A stretch of DNA of 64,000 bases from JAHBVH01 sp034432375 (GTDB lineage: Bacteria; Chloroflexota; Anaerolineae; Caldilineales; Caldilineaceae): assembly GCA_034432375.1 (NCBI GenBank), contig DAOUCA010000171.1, positions 1 to 64,000 on the forward strand, in the 5' to 3' direction. Shown one piece after another: positions 33,501 through 40,618 of this stretch. The notes below the pieces were generated by a model. That model saw nothing but the letters and a program-made list of their open reading frames with translations, did no database searches and had not been told where the DNA came from. Each line of letters starts with the position of its first letter. Positions within the stretch are counted from its first letter, which is position 1. Position numbers and translations under genes: made by a program.

Positions 33501-34529
33501 TTAACCGAGCATTTGCCGCAACGCCGCGATCAACCCAGGCTGTGGCGGATCGGCCAGGGAATAGCTGCGATGGTTGAGCGCGCTCATATAGGTTTTGAGG
33601 ACAATATTGAAGTCCTGCAATGCGGCGTCGAGATTGAGCGGATGGACCGCGGCCTCATCTTCGAGCCAATCAAACATGGCCTCGGTCATCGCGGCTTGGC
33701 CCAAGATATCTTCGGCAACGTAGTCATGATCACCCCGTTCCACCACACCATCTATGTTGGTCTCCCAGCCCCACATGCTCCACGCCACATGGCCACGGCT
33801 GCCATAGACGGCAACGCGCTTGTGGACATGGCTCCGTTCATCGCCGGGCAGGACAAAGGGTGCATTGGGGCCGCAGCGGAGCAGTGCACTCGCACCGTTG
33901 TCAAAGGTGATGGTGGTAAGCGTGGCATCGGGGGCAAAGTGCTGTTTGGGCGTTACAGCCAAGCCAGCCGCGCCGGCCACCTGCCCCAGGATCTGCATTG
34001 GCTTGGCGTGGGGCATAAAAGCGGCAATGGCTTGCAGGGTGTGCGTGCCCTGATAGGCCATATTCATGCGGGCGCTGGCATCGATGAAACGGATTTCGCC
34101 AATCGCACCCGCTTGCACCAGTCGTTGCAACTGGGCGCGCCGGGGCTGAAAGTGCAGTTGGTGATTAATCGCGATTTTGATTTTGGCGGTGCGGGCAAAG
34201 TCGCGGATCGCTAGATAATCCTCAGCCTCAATCGCCAGTGGCTTTTCGACAATCAGCGCAGGGATACCCGCTTCCTCGGCAGCCTGAAAAATCTCCAGCC
34301 GCACATTGGGTGGCGTATTAACGTGGACGAGATCGAGCTTTTCGCGGGCAAAGAGTTCGCGATAATCGGTGTAGCGGGTGACGACGCCAAATTGATTGCC
34401 AAAGGTGTCGAGCTTCTCCTGTTGCCGGGCAGCAATGGCAACTAACGCACCACGTTGCATCTGTTGATAGGCTTCGGCGTGGCCGCGTGCCCGTCCGCCG
34501 CTCACGCCGATAATGGCACAACGAATCAT
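33501..34529 (-). CDS. Gfo/Idh/MocA family oxidoreductase
   Basis: 342 residues from ATG 34529, preceded by AGGAG. The Rossmann start is CAIIGVSGGRARGHAEAY, then the EKPLA motif (VEKPLAIEAEDYLAI) typical for NAD(P)-dependent dehydrogenases of this family, and a C-terminal alpha/beta dimerisation domain. Substrates in the family are sugars, inositols and their phosphates; the specific one is not deducible. A TATAAT-like -10 (minus strand, 34571-34576) precedes it. The dehydratase-like gene downstream (33210) is the likely pathway partner, although 290 bp of repeat lie between them. Confidence 0.9.
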   Translation of the reverse strand: MIRCAIIGVSGGRARGHAEAYQQMQRGALVAIAARQQEKLDTFGNQFGVVTRYTDYRELFAREKLDLVHVNTPPNVRLEIFQAAEEAGIPALIVEKPLAIEAEDYLAIRDFARTAKIKIAINHQLHFQPRRAQLQRLVQAGAIGEIRFIDASARMNMAYQGTHTLQAIAAFMPHAKPMQILGQVAGAAGLAVTPKQHFAPDATLTTITFDNGASALLRCGPNAPFVLPGDERSHVHKRVAVYGSRGHVAWSMWGWETNIDGVVERGDHDYVAEDILGQAAMTEAMFDWLEDEAAVHPLNLDAALQDFNIVLKTYMSALNHRSYSLADPPQPGLIAALRQMLG

Positions 34530-34627
34530 GGGATTTTGCTCCTAGGTTGCATTTGGATGGGATGCTTGGCATTATAGCACAGAGGCAGGATGGGGTGTAG
34601 TTGAAAAATCATCAACCAAATTCACAC

Positions 34628-34656
34628 TTGACAACTCCTTGCAACCATGATATCTT
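34628..34656 (+). promoter_or_regulatory. Promoter of the aromatic amino-acid operon
   Basis: TTGACA at 34628-34633 and TATCTT at 34651-34656 with a 17-bp spacer, which is close to the sigma-70 consensus. Transcription would begin near 34663 and give a leader of about 400 nt before aroH. Confidence 0.7.
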
Positions 34657-34790
34657 TTGCACGTTGCAATTAATAGTTTTTCCAATCACACTATTTTTTG
34701 ATATATACAACTTTACTGATGAACACAAACAGTCAACAGCAATTGCAATCTCATCTGCGTTTATCAACCGCCCGTTCTCAGGCTGGTTCA

Positions 34791-34910
34791 ATGCTGTTTG
34801 TGCAAAGCCCACGCGATCCACTGCGTGGGTTTTTCTATGCGAGCTACTTTTATTTTTATTTTACGAACTCCATGCCATTCCAAGCGGCGGGGTCGGTGAT
34901 GCCTGGGTAG
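34791..34910 (+). CDS. Putative Phe/Tyr-rich leader peptide
   Basis: A 39-residue frame from ATG 34791 to TAG 34910 with the run GFFYASYFYFYF: five or more Phe and four Tyr codons within twelve. It lies after the operon promoter and before a strong terminator (34937-34971) and precedes chorismate mutase and prephenate dehydratase genes. This matches the layout of pheA-type attenuation leaders. The start has only a weak ribosome site (CAGGCTGG); ATG 34719 would give a longer form in the same frame. The stretch is AT-rich, so the Phe/Tyr run could in principle come from base composition. Confidence 0.5.
   Translation: MLFVQSPRDPLRGFFYASYFYFYFTNSMPFQAAGSVMPG
34808..34834 (+). terminator. Intrinsic-terminator-like hairpin in the leader
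   Basis: CCCACGC (34808-34814) pairs with GCGTGGG (34823-34829) and is followed by TTTTT, which also forms the first Phe codons of the leader peptide. No plus-strand gene ends upstream, so it belongs to the 5' leader. Confidence 0.6.
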
Positions 34911-34936
34911 CTCCAGAATGCAGACTGAAACCACAA

Positions 34937-34971
34937 GAGCGGGGATGGCGCAAGCCCCCCGCTCTTTTTTT
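34937..34971 (+). terminator. Attenuator: strong intrinsic terminator before aroH
   Basis: GAGCGGGG (34937-34944) pairs with CCCCGCTC (34957-34964), extended by GGC-GCAA-GCC with a GNRA tetraloop, then seven T. Upstream AGCGGCGGGG (34883-34892) can alternatively pair with CCCCCCGCT (34955-34963), which would break the terminator. A ribosome paused on the Phe/Tyr codons would leave 34883-34892 free; one at the stop codon (34908) would cover it. Confidence 0.7.
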
Positions 34972-35060
34972 GTGCCAAATTTTGGGCGAGAGCTAACTGT
35001 CGGCGCAGCTTGTCAAAGCCGCAATTGGCCCTTGTCAACAACTGCTGGAGGGAGCAACTG

Positions 35061-35492
35061 ATGACGATATGCCGAGGAGTACGGGGCGCAACTACAGTGG
35101 AGCGGGATGACCGTGAACTGGTTTTGCGGGCAACGCGTGAATTGCTGGGATTTATGATTCGCCTGAATGGAATTCGGACAGAGGATGTGGCAAGCGCTAT
35201 CTTTACGACGACGCCCGATATCGTCTCCGTCTTTCCCGCAACCGCGGCACGGCAGTTGGGCTGGCTCGATGTGCCATTGATGTGTGCACACGAGATGCAA
35301 GTCCCCGGCAGTCTGGGCTGCTGTGTCCGTATTTTGTTGCATTGGAATACCGACAAACCGCAACACGAAATTCAGCATGTCTACTTGCATGATGCCCGCG
35401 CGTTGCGCCCGGATAAGACGATTGTGCTGTCGGAGCAAGATATGCAGGAGTTGGCGGCATGGATCGAGGAGCAGTTGGAGAAGCATAATTAG
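35061..35492 (+). CDS. aroH: Chorismate mutase (AroH type)
   Basis: 143 residues from ATG 35061, set by GGAGGGAG just upstream; the frame is open to 35010 but that part reads leader sequence. This is a monofunctional AroH-class chorismate mutase (trimeric pseudo-barrel fold), with the hallmark RGVRGATTVERDD start, ATRELLGFMIRLNGI, FTTTPDIVSVFPATAARQLG and VPLMCAHEMQVPGSL. It converts chorismate to prephenate. It is the first structural gene after the attenuator and is followed 34 bp later by prephenate dehydratase, so the pair feeds phenylalanine synthesis. Length fits the family (about 120-130) with a slightly long helical tail. The cytosol is the expected location. Confidence 0.93.
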   Translation: MTICRGVRGATTVERDDRELVLRATRELLGFMIRLNGIRTEDVASAIFTTTPDIVSVFPATAARQLGWLDVPLMCAHEMQVPGSLGCCVRILLHWNTDKPQHEIQHVYLHDARALRPDKTIVLSEQDMQELAAWIEEQLEKHN

Positions 35493-35526
35493 GACAAGAT
35501 GACAGGGTGAGCAGAAGGAGAATTCT

Positions 35527-36387
35527 ATGACGATAGTCGCGTTCCAAGGCGAACATGGTGCCTATTCAGAGGAAGCAGTGCGGCAGCATTTCGGTGCCAA
35601 TGTCGAGACGATGCCCTGCCATGCGTTTGAAAATATCTTTGATGCCGTGGAGCATGGCGAGGCCGATTTTGGGGCAGTCCCAGTTGAAAATTCAACGGCG
35701 GGCAGCATCAATAAAGCCTTTGATCTGCTGCTAGAACATGATCTGCGAGTCCATGGCGAAATTCTGCTGCGCGTGCGCCACTGCTTGTTAACCACCGCGG
35801 GCAACATAGGTAACATCAAAGAGGTGCGTAGCCATCCCCAAGCATTGGCGCAATGTGAGAGTTACATGAACCGCAACGGCTACACCGCTGTGCCCTGGTA
35901 TGACACGGCTGGCAGTGCTAAGGATTTGGCAGCCAAACCCGAGGAAGGAATTGCGGTGATTGCCAGCCGCCTTTCGGCAGAGACGTATGGCCTGGAGATT
36001 GTCGAAGCGGGCATCGAAGATATGCAGCAAAATTACACCCGCTTTTTTGTAGTAGGCAAGGGGGAGGCCGAAAAAGCTTCCCGATGCAAAACATCACTAG
36101 TCTTTGCGGTACCCAACACACCAGGTTCGCTCTATGGTGCGTTGGAAGAGTTTGCACGTCGGCGCATCAATCTCACCAAGATCGAGAGCCGCCCTCGGCG
36201 CAACCGGCCGTGGCAATATGTCTTCTATGTCGATTTTGATGGCCATTGGCAGGACAAAGAAGCCGGCGATGCGCTTGTCTATCTGCTCAACCGAGCTGCC
36301 TTTGTCAAGCTACTCGGCAGCTACCCGGCTGCGCCGCCAATGGAAAATGGCACGGCACAAGCGCAGGGTACGTTGTTGCAAATTTGA
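35527..36387 (+). CDS. pheA: Prephenate dehydratase with ACT domain
   Basis: 286 residues. It converts prephenate to phenylpyruvate, the step before phenylalanine. The periplasmic-binding-protein-like catalytic part starts TIVAFQGEHGAYSEEA and holds VPVENSTAGSI and the NYTRFFVVG motif (Thr-Arg-Phe essential in the family). The C-terminal ACT domain has the ESRP Phe-binding motif (IESRPRRNRPWQY) and so is probably feedback-inhibited by phenylalanine. An AGAAGGAG site precedes the ATG. It is not fused to chorismate mutase, which is encoded just upstream as a separate AroH. Confidence 0.95.
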   Translation: MTIVAFQGEHGAYSEEAVRQHFGANVETMPCHAFENIFDAVEHGEADFGAVPVENSTAGSINKAFDLLLEHDLRVHGEILLRVRHCLLTTAGNIGNIKEVRSHPQALAQCESYMNRNGYTAVPWYDTAGSAKDLAAKPEEGIAVIASRLSAETYGLEIVEAGIEDMQQNYTRFFVVGKGEAEKASRCKTSLVFAVPNTPGSLYGALEEFARRRINLTKIESRPRRNRPWQYVFYVDFDGHWQDKEAGDALVYLLNRAAFVKLLGSYPAAPPMENGTAQAQGTLLQI

Positions 36388-36593
36388 TGCGGTCCGTGAC
36401 GTAGTGCGTTTTTCGTGTACTGTCACTGCGCCAGAAACAGATAACCGAATGCTTTTGTAGGAGTAGCGCACATAGAACTTGATCCATAAAAAGGCGCGGA
36501 TTTGGCCACAGTTCACGCAACACGCATCACGCATCAAATGTTTCATTTATCAAAACAGATTACTCACTATCATACTATATCAAGGAGAAACTC

Positions 36594-37664
36594 ATGATCG
36601 TCGTAATGAAGCCGGGAACAACCCGTTTGGAAGTGGAAGCGGTGATGAAACGGGCGGAGCAGATGGGGGTCTCAACCCATCCGATCTATGGTGAAAGCCG
36701 CACAGTGGTGGCGCTGGTGGGCGACTTGACCCGTGTCTCGCGCGAAGTTTTTGACGAGATGAAGGGGGTGGCCCACACCATGCGCATTCAAGAGCCGAAC
36801 AAGTTGACCAACCGCACCACCCAACCAGAAGATTTGGTCATCGAGATTGCTGATGGCGTGCGTATTGGTGGCAATGAAGTGATTGTCATGGCCGGCCCTT
36901 GTAGTGTAGAAGATCGGGATAGCATTGTCGAGGTGGCGATTGCGGTCAAGCAAGCCGGCGCCAAAGTGTTACGGGGCGGGGCCTTCAAGCCGCGCACCAG
37001 CCCCTACGACTTCCAGGGGTTGGGCGAAGAAGGGTTGAAATACCTCGCCGAGGCGCGCGAGATCACCGGCCTGCCGATTATCACCGAAGTGATGACCGTC
37101 GAAACTGTGCCGCTGGTAGCCGAGTACTCAGACATTCTGCAGATTGGGGCACGCAACATGCAGAACTACGGTCTGCTCAATGCCGTCGGCAAGGTTGACA
37201 AGCCGGTTATGCTCAAGCGCGGCATCAGTGGCCTGATCAAGGAGTTGATCATGTGCGCCGAGTACATTGCCAGCAACGGCAACCATAAGATTATGCTCTG
37301 TGAGCGGGGCATTCGCACCTATGAGACGACGACCCGCAACACCTTCGACCTTAACGCGATTCCCGTGCTCAAGCAGTCGAGCAATCTACCAGTGGTCGCC
37401 GATCCCTCCCACGGCACGGGCTACCGTGAATTCGTCCCTGCCATGGCCAAGGCTGCCGTTGCCGCGGGGGCGGATGCACTGATTCTCGAAGTCCACCCCG
37501 ATCCGGAGAATGCACTCAGCGATGGTCGGCAGACGATCTCCACCGAAACCTTCGCTAAGTTGATGATGGATCTGCGGCGGATTGCCGAAGCAGTCGACCG
37601 CTTCATTGATGAGCCAGATGTACAAGATCTCGCCGATTTCGCCGAGTTGGAAGCAGTGGCGTAG
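36594..37664 (+). CDS. aroF: 3-deoxy-7-phosphoheptulonate (DAHP) synthase, copy 1
   Basis: 356 residues. It condenses phosphoenolpyruvate and erythrose 4-phosphate, the entry step of the shikimate pathway. This is the type I-beta form with an N-terminal ferredoxin-like regulatory domain of ~70 residues (MIVVMKPGTTRLEVEAV), like the Thermotoga enzyme, where Tyr binding to this domain closes the active site. Catalytic features: VMAGPCSVE, GAFKPRTSPYDFQGLGEEGL, DPSHGTGYREFV and EVHPDPENALSD (metal ligands Cys, His, Glu, Asp). AAGGAG precedes the start. A C-terminal extension (DEPDVQDLADFAELEAVA) is absent from copy 2. Confidence 0.95.
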   Translation: MIVVMKPGTTRLEVEAVMKRAEQMGVSTHPIYGESRTVVALVGDLTRVSREVFDEMKGVAHTMRIQEPNKLTNRTTQPEDLVIEIADGVRIGGNEVIVMAGPCSVEDRDSIVEVAIAVKQAGAKVLRGGAFKPRTSPYDFQGLGEEGLKYLAEAREITGLPIITEVMTVETVPLVAEYSDILQIGARNMQNYGLLNAVGKVDKPVMLKRGISGLIKELIMCAEYIASNGNHKIMLCERGIRTYETTTRNTFDLNAIPVLKQSSNLPVVADPSHGTGYREFVPAMAKAAVAAGADALILEVHPDPENALSDGRQTISTETFAKLMMDLRRIAEAVDRFIDEPDVQDLADFAELEAVA

Positions 37665-37758
37665 GGGAGAAGTAGACAGGTAAATAGGTAGACACGTACT
37701 TGTTTCCCTGTTTCCCTATCTACCCGCCTACCAATGTTATTACACAAGGAGCAACCGA

Positions 37759-38775
37759 ATGATTATTGTCATGAAACAAGGGGCTGTACAGTCCCAAATT
37801 GAAGATGTCGTGAACCGTGTCGAAGAGTTGGGCAAAAAGGTTCACCTGAGCCGCGGAGAGGCGCGCACGATCATCGGCGTGATCGGGGCGGATGAGCATA
37901 TGATTAGCGATGCCAACTTTGAGGTGATGGATGGGGTGGAGCGCACGATGCGCGTGATGCAGCCCTATAAGCTGGCCAGCCGCGACTTCAGCCACGAAAA
38001 TACGGTGATTGATGTCAACGGCGTCAAAATTGCCGGTCAAAAAGTGGTCGTCATTGCCGGCCCATGTAGCGTCGAGAGCCGGGAGATGATCATTGAAACG
38101 GCACATATGGTGAAAGCAGGCGGCGCAGATATTCTACGCGGCGGGGCCTTCAAACCGCGCAGCAGCCCCTATAGCTTCCAGGGCTTGGGCGAAGAAGGAC
38201 TGAAATACCTGGCCGAAGCGCGCGAAGCGACCGGTTTGCCGATCATCACCGAAATTATGAGCGTCGATGAGATTGAACTGGTCGGGGAGTACACCGACAT
38301 CTTCCAGGTTGGCGCGCGCAACAATCAGAACTACTCGTTGCTCAAAGCACTGGGCAAGACGAACAAACCAGTCTTCCTCAAGCGGGGAACCAGCGGCACG
38401 ATTCAAGAATTGCTCATGGGTGCGGAGTACATCATGAGCGGCGGCAACATGCAGGTGATCGTCTGCGAGCGCGGGATTCGCACCTACGAGACGGCGACGC
38501 GCAACACCTTTGATATCAATGCGCTGCCGCTGCTCAAGGAACTGACCCACCTGCCCGTCTGCGCCGATCCAGCGCACGGCACGGGGATGGCCAATCTCGT
38601 CCCCGCCATTGCCAAAGCATCGGTCGCGGCTGGGGCCGATATGCTGATGCTCGAAGTCCACCCCGATCCTAAGCGCGCTTGGAGCGACGGTGCGCAGAGT
38701 TTGAACCCGGATGGGTTTGCGAAATTGGTGAAAGACCTGAAGCCCTTGGCCGCAGCAGTGGGCAGGGAGATTTGA
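37759..38775 (+). CDS. aroF: 3-deoxy-7-phosphoheptulonate (DAHP) synthase, copy 2
   Basis: 338 residues, same domain plan as the preceding gene: ferredoxin-like N-domain MIIVMKQGAVQSQIEDVV, then VIAGPCSVESREM, GAFKPRSSPYSFQGLGEEGL, DPAHGTGMANLV and EVHPDPKRAWSDG. The two copies diverge most in the N-terminal regulatory domain and near the C-terminus, so they may respond to different end products (for example Tyr and Phe, or Trp). The ATG follows ACAAGGAG. Transcription from the aroH promoter probably continues through both. A long block of palindromic repeats (38775-39230) follows and could end or weaken the transcript before tyrA. Confidence 0.95.
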   Translation: MIIVMKQGAVQSQIEDVVNRVEELGKKVHLSRGEARTIIGVIGADEHMISDANFEVMDGVERTMRVMQPYKLASRDFSHENTVIDVNGVKIAGQKVVVIAGPCSVESREMIIETAHMVKAGGADILRGGAFKPRSSPYSFQGLGEEGLKYLAEAREATGLPIITEIMSVDEIELVGEYTDIFQVGARNNQNYSLLKALGKTNKPVFLKRGTSGTIQELLMGAEYIMSGGNMQVIVCERGIRTYETATRNTFDINALPLLKELTHLPVCADPAHGTGMANLVPAIAKASVAAGADMLMLEVHPDPKRAWSDGAQSLNPDGFAKLVKDLKPLAAAVGREI

Positions 38776-39230
38776 CAAGATGAAGGGATGACCGGATGAC
38801 AAGATGATACTGTTGGCCTTGCTTACGGAACACCTTACGCCCCACTGGGATACTGTCATTCCTGCGCAGGCAGGAATCCATTGTACAGGAGTGACATAGC
38901 CAGATTGTAAGGCAGTGCAACAGTATCACCAGATGACTGGATGATCGGTTTATCGATGCTCTCGGTGACACCCGATACTTATAATCGTTTTAGGCGACCA
39001 AGTATTGGCAATCACGCGGTCACCCCTTCATCTTGTGACACTGTTGGCCTACCTTACGGAGTGGGATTAAAATCCCCTCCTAATACTGAGAAGTCGCCTC
39101 AGCGACTAGACTAGCGCCTGCAGGTGCTTCTCGTTGTTAGGGCAGGGTTTCAATCCTGTCTTAAGGTAGGCCAACTGTATCATCTTGTCATCTTGTCCTT
39201 CAGTCATCGTGTCATCTTATCCTCCCTTCA
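38775..39230. repeat. Composite nest of palindromic elements between aroF and tyrA
   Basis: The block is bounded by GACAAGATG-type motifs on the left (38775-38807) and their inverted forms on the right (39181-39230). Inside are a degenerate element 38810-38923 with inverted ends CTGTTGGCCTTGCTTAC and complement, holding one REP arm (38855-38878), and a second element 39041-39177. No coding frame is supported. The whole 488-bp gap is repeat. Confidence 0.8.
39041..39177. repeat. Copy of the 148-bp GTAAGGTAGGCCAACAG element (137 bp, inverted)
   Basis: Ends CTGTTGGCCTACCTTAC (39041-39057) and its near-complement (39161-39177). Internal GGGATTAAAATCCC next to the left end corresponds to the right end of the copies at 48613 and 55946, so it lies in the opposite orientation. 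Confidence 0.85.
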
Positions 39231-39263
39231 TTCTCTTAAACTCAGCACGAAACGAAAACGAGT

Positions 39264-40139
39264 ATGACCAAACGTCTACGGGATTGCAGCGTTACCGTGA
39301 TTGGCCTCGGCCTCATGGGGGCAAGCCTTTGCCTTGATTTAAAAAAGGGAGCGCTCTGTCGCGAGGTGCGAGGGGTAGCACGGCGTACGGCGACTGTGCT
39401 GGAAGCGTTCTTTGCCGAGGCCGTTGATCTCGCCACCAACGATCCACACACCGGTGTTCTGGGCGCGGATATGGTGATTCTGGCGACGCCCGTGCGCACG
39501 ATTGTCAGTATGCTTGAGGAGATCGCACCCTATTTGCAACCCGGTACCGTTGTGATGGATATGGGCAGCACCAAGGCTGAAATTTGCGCGGCGATGGAGC
39601 ACCTGCCACCCGGCATCCAGCCGATTGGGGGCCACCCGATGTGTGGCAAAGAGACCGCCGGTTTTGAATCCGCCGAGACGGGGCTCTACCAGCGGGCGCC
39701 GTGGGTCTTGACGCCGCTGCCGCGCACCGGTGGGAGTGCCATTGCATTGGCAACTGAGTTAGCCGAAGCGGTCGGTGCACGGCCTTATGTCTTGGAAGCG
39801 GCGCGCCACGACCGGTTGGTGGCCAGCATTAGTCATTTACCTTTTCTACTCGCCAGTGCCCTTGTCCACGCCGTTGCTACAGTGGGCCAAGAGGATGAAG
39901 TCGTTTGGCAATTGGCGGCTGGCGGCTTTCGCGATACAAGTCGGGTCGCGGCCAGTGACACGCGTATGTTTATGGATATTCTCATGACCAATCGCAGCGC
40001 GGTGCTGGAACAGTTGGAGAGCTTTGCCGGGCAGGTTGATGAGTTGCGCAAGCTATTATACAACGGCGATGAGGAACAGCTGCGGGCAAAGTTGATGGTT
40101 TCGCAGGAGCAGCGGGCACGATGGAAGCAGCATAAATAA
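39264..40139 (+). CDS. tyrA: Prephenate dehydrogenase
   Basis: 291 residues. It oxidatively decarboxylates prephenate to 4-hydroxyphenylpyruvate using NAD+, committing carbon to tyrosine. The N-terminal Rossmann motif is VTVIGLGLMGASLCLDL; STKAEICAAMEHLPP, GGHPMCGKETAGFE (catalytic His region) and HDRLVASISHLPFLLASAL follow, then the all-helical dimerisation domain with GGFRDTSRVAASDTRMF. No ACT domain is attached. The ATG lacks a strong ribosome site. Its stop codon lies inside the left inverted repeat that brackets the next small gene, so an element seems to have landed at the end of this gene. Confidence 0.94.
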   Translation: MTKRLRDCSVTVIGLGLMGASLCLDLKKGALCREVRGVARRTATVLEAFFAEAVDLATNDPHTGVLGADMVILATPVRTIVSMLEEIAPYLQPGTVVMDMGSTKAEICAAMEHLPPGIQPIGGHPMCGKETAGFESAETGLYQRAPWVLTPLPRTGGSAIALATELAEAVGARPYVLEAARHDRLVASISHLPFLLASALVHAVATVGQEDEVVWQLAAGGFRDTSRVAASDTRMFMDILMTNRSAVLEQLESFAGQVDELRKLLYNGDEEQLRAKLMVSQEQRARWKQHK

Positions 40140-40602
40140 TCAATAATCAATTGCTAATAATCAATTTTTAATGAATGCACAGGAGGCCCCCCGAATGGCT
40201 AAAGGTGATGACATTTTAGAACGATTGATCGATTTTGCTGTGCGGATTATCAATGTTTGCAATCATTTACTAGCATCACCGGGAGGTAAACATATTGCAA
40301 ACCAATGGATGCGTAGCGGAACATCACCGGCACCTAATTATGCGGAAGCACGCAGTGCGGAGAGCAAGCGCGATTTTGTTCATAAACTCAAAATCTGTCT
40401 CAAGGCACTTAACGAAGCTGAAGTATGGCTACAGATCACCCAACGTAGCAATTTACTTGATAAAACGCAACTTACCGCAATTGTTGATGAGTGTAATCAA
40501 CTCTGCCGCATCATCAACGCCAGCATTAAAACTTCGCTGGCTACACCAAGTGCCGGTGAACACGGTTAACAATTAAATATTAACAATTGATTATTGATTA
40601 TT
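40135..40602. repeat. 19-bp perfect inverted repeats bracketing the four-helix-bundle gene
   Basis: AATAATCAATAATCAATTG (40135-40153) and its exact complement (40584-40602) flank the small gene at 40195. Related copies lie at 44766-44777 (partial) and 44844-44862 in the trpB-trpA gap. The AT-rich repeats stand out from the GC-rich surroundings. They begin at the tyrA stop and end just before aroA. Confidence 0.9.
40195..40569 (+). CDS. Four-helix-bundle protein (23S rRNA intervening-sequence protein / S23 family)
   Basis: 124 residues from ATG 40195, chosen for AGGAGG eight bases upstream; ATG 40171 is the in-frame alternative. The sequence is strongly helical: ILERLIDFAVRIINVCNHLL, QWMRSGTSPAPNYAEARSA, KRDFVHKLKICLKALNEAE and LTAIVDECNQLCRIINASI. 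These match the small four-helix-bundle family found in 23S rRNA intervening sequences and, as relatives, in Avd proteins of diversity-generating retroelements. The function of free-standing members is not established; nucleic-acid binding is suggested for Avd. It is bracketed by 19-bp inverted repeats and splits tyrA from aroA, which suggests arrival as a small mobile unit. Confidence 0.85.
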   Translation: MAKGDDILERLIDFAVRIINVCNHLLASPGGKHIANQWMRSGTSPAPNYAEARSAESKRDFVHKLKICLKALNEAEVWLQITQRSNLLDKTQLTAIVDECNQLCRIINASIKTSLATPSAGEHG

Positions 40603-40618
40603 CCAAAGGCTCTGATCC

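Noticed and set aside
34880..34971. T-box riboswitch before aroH
   Set aside because: No AGGGTGGNACCGCG T-box core or specifier-loop layout is visible; the terminator with a Phe/Tyr-rich frame fits attenuation better.
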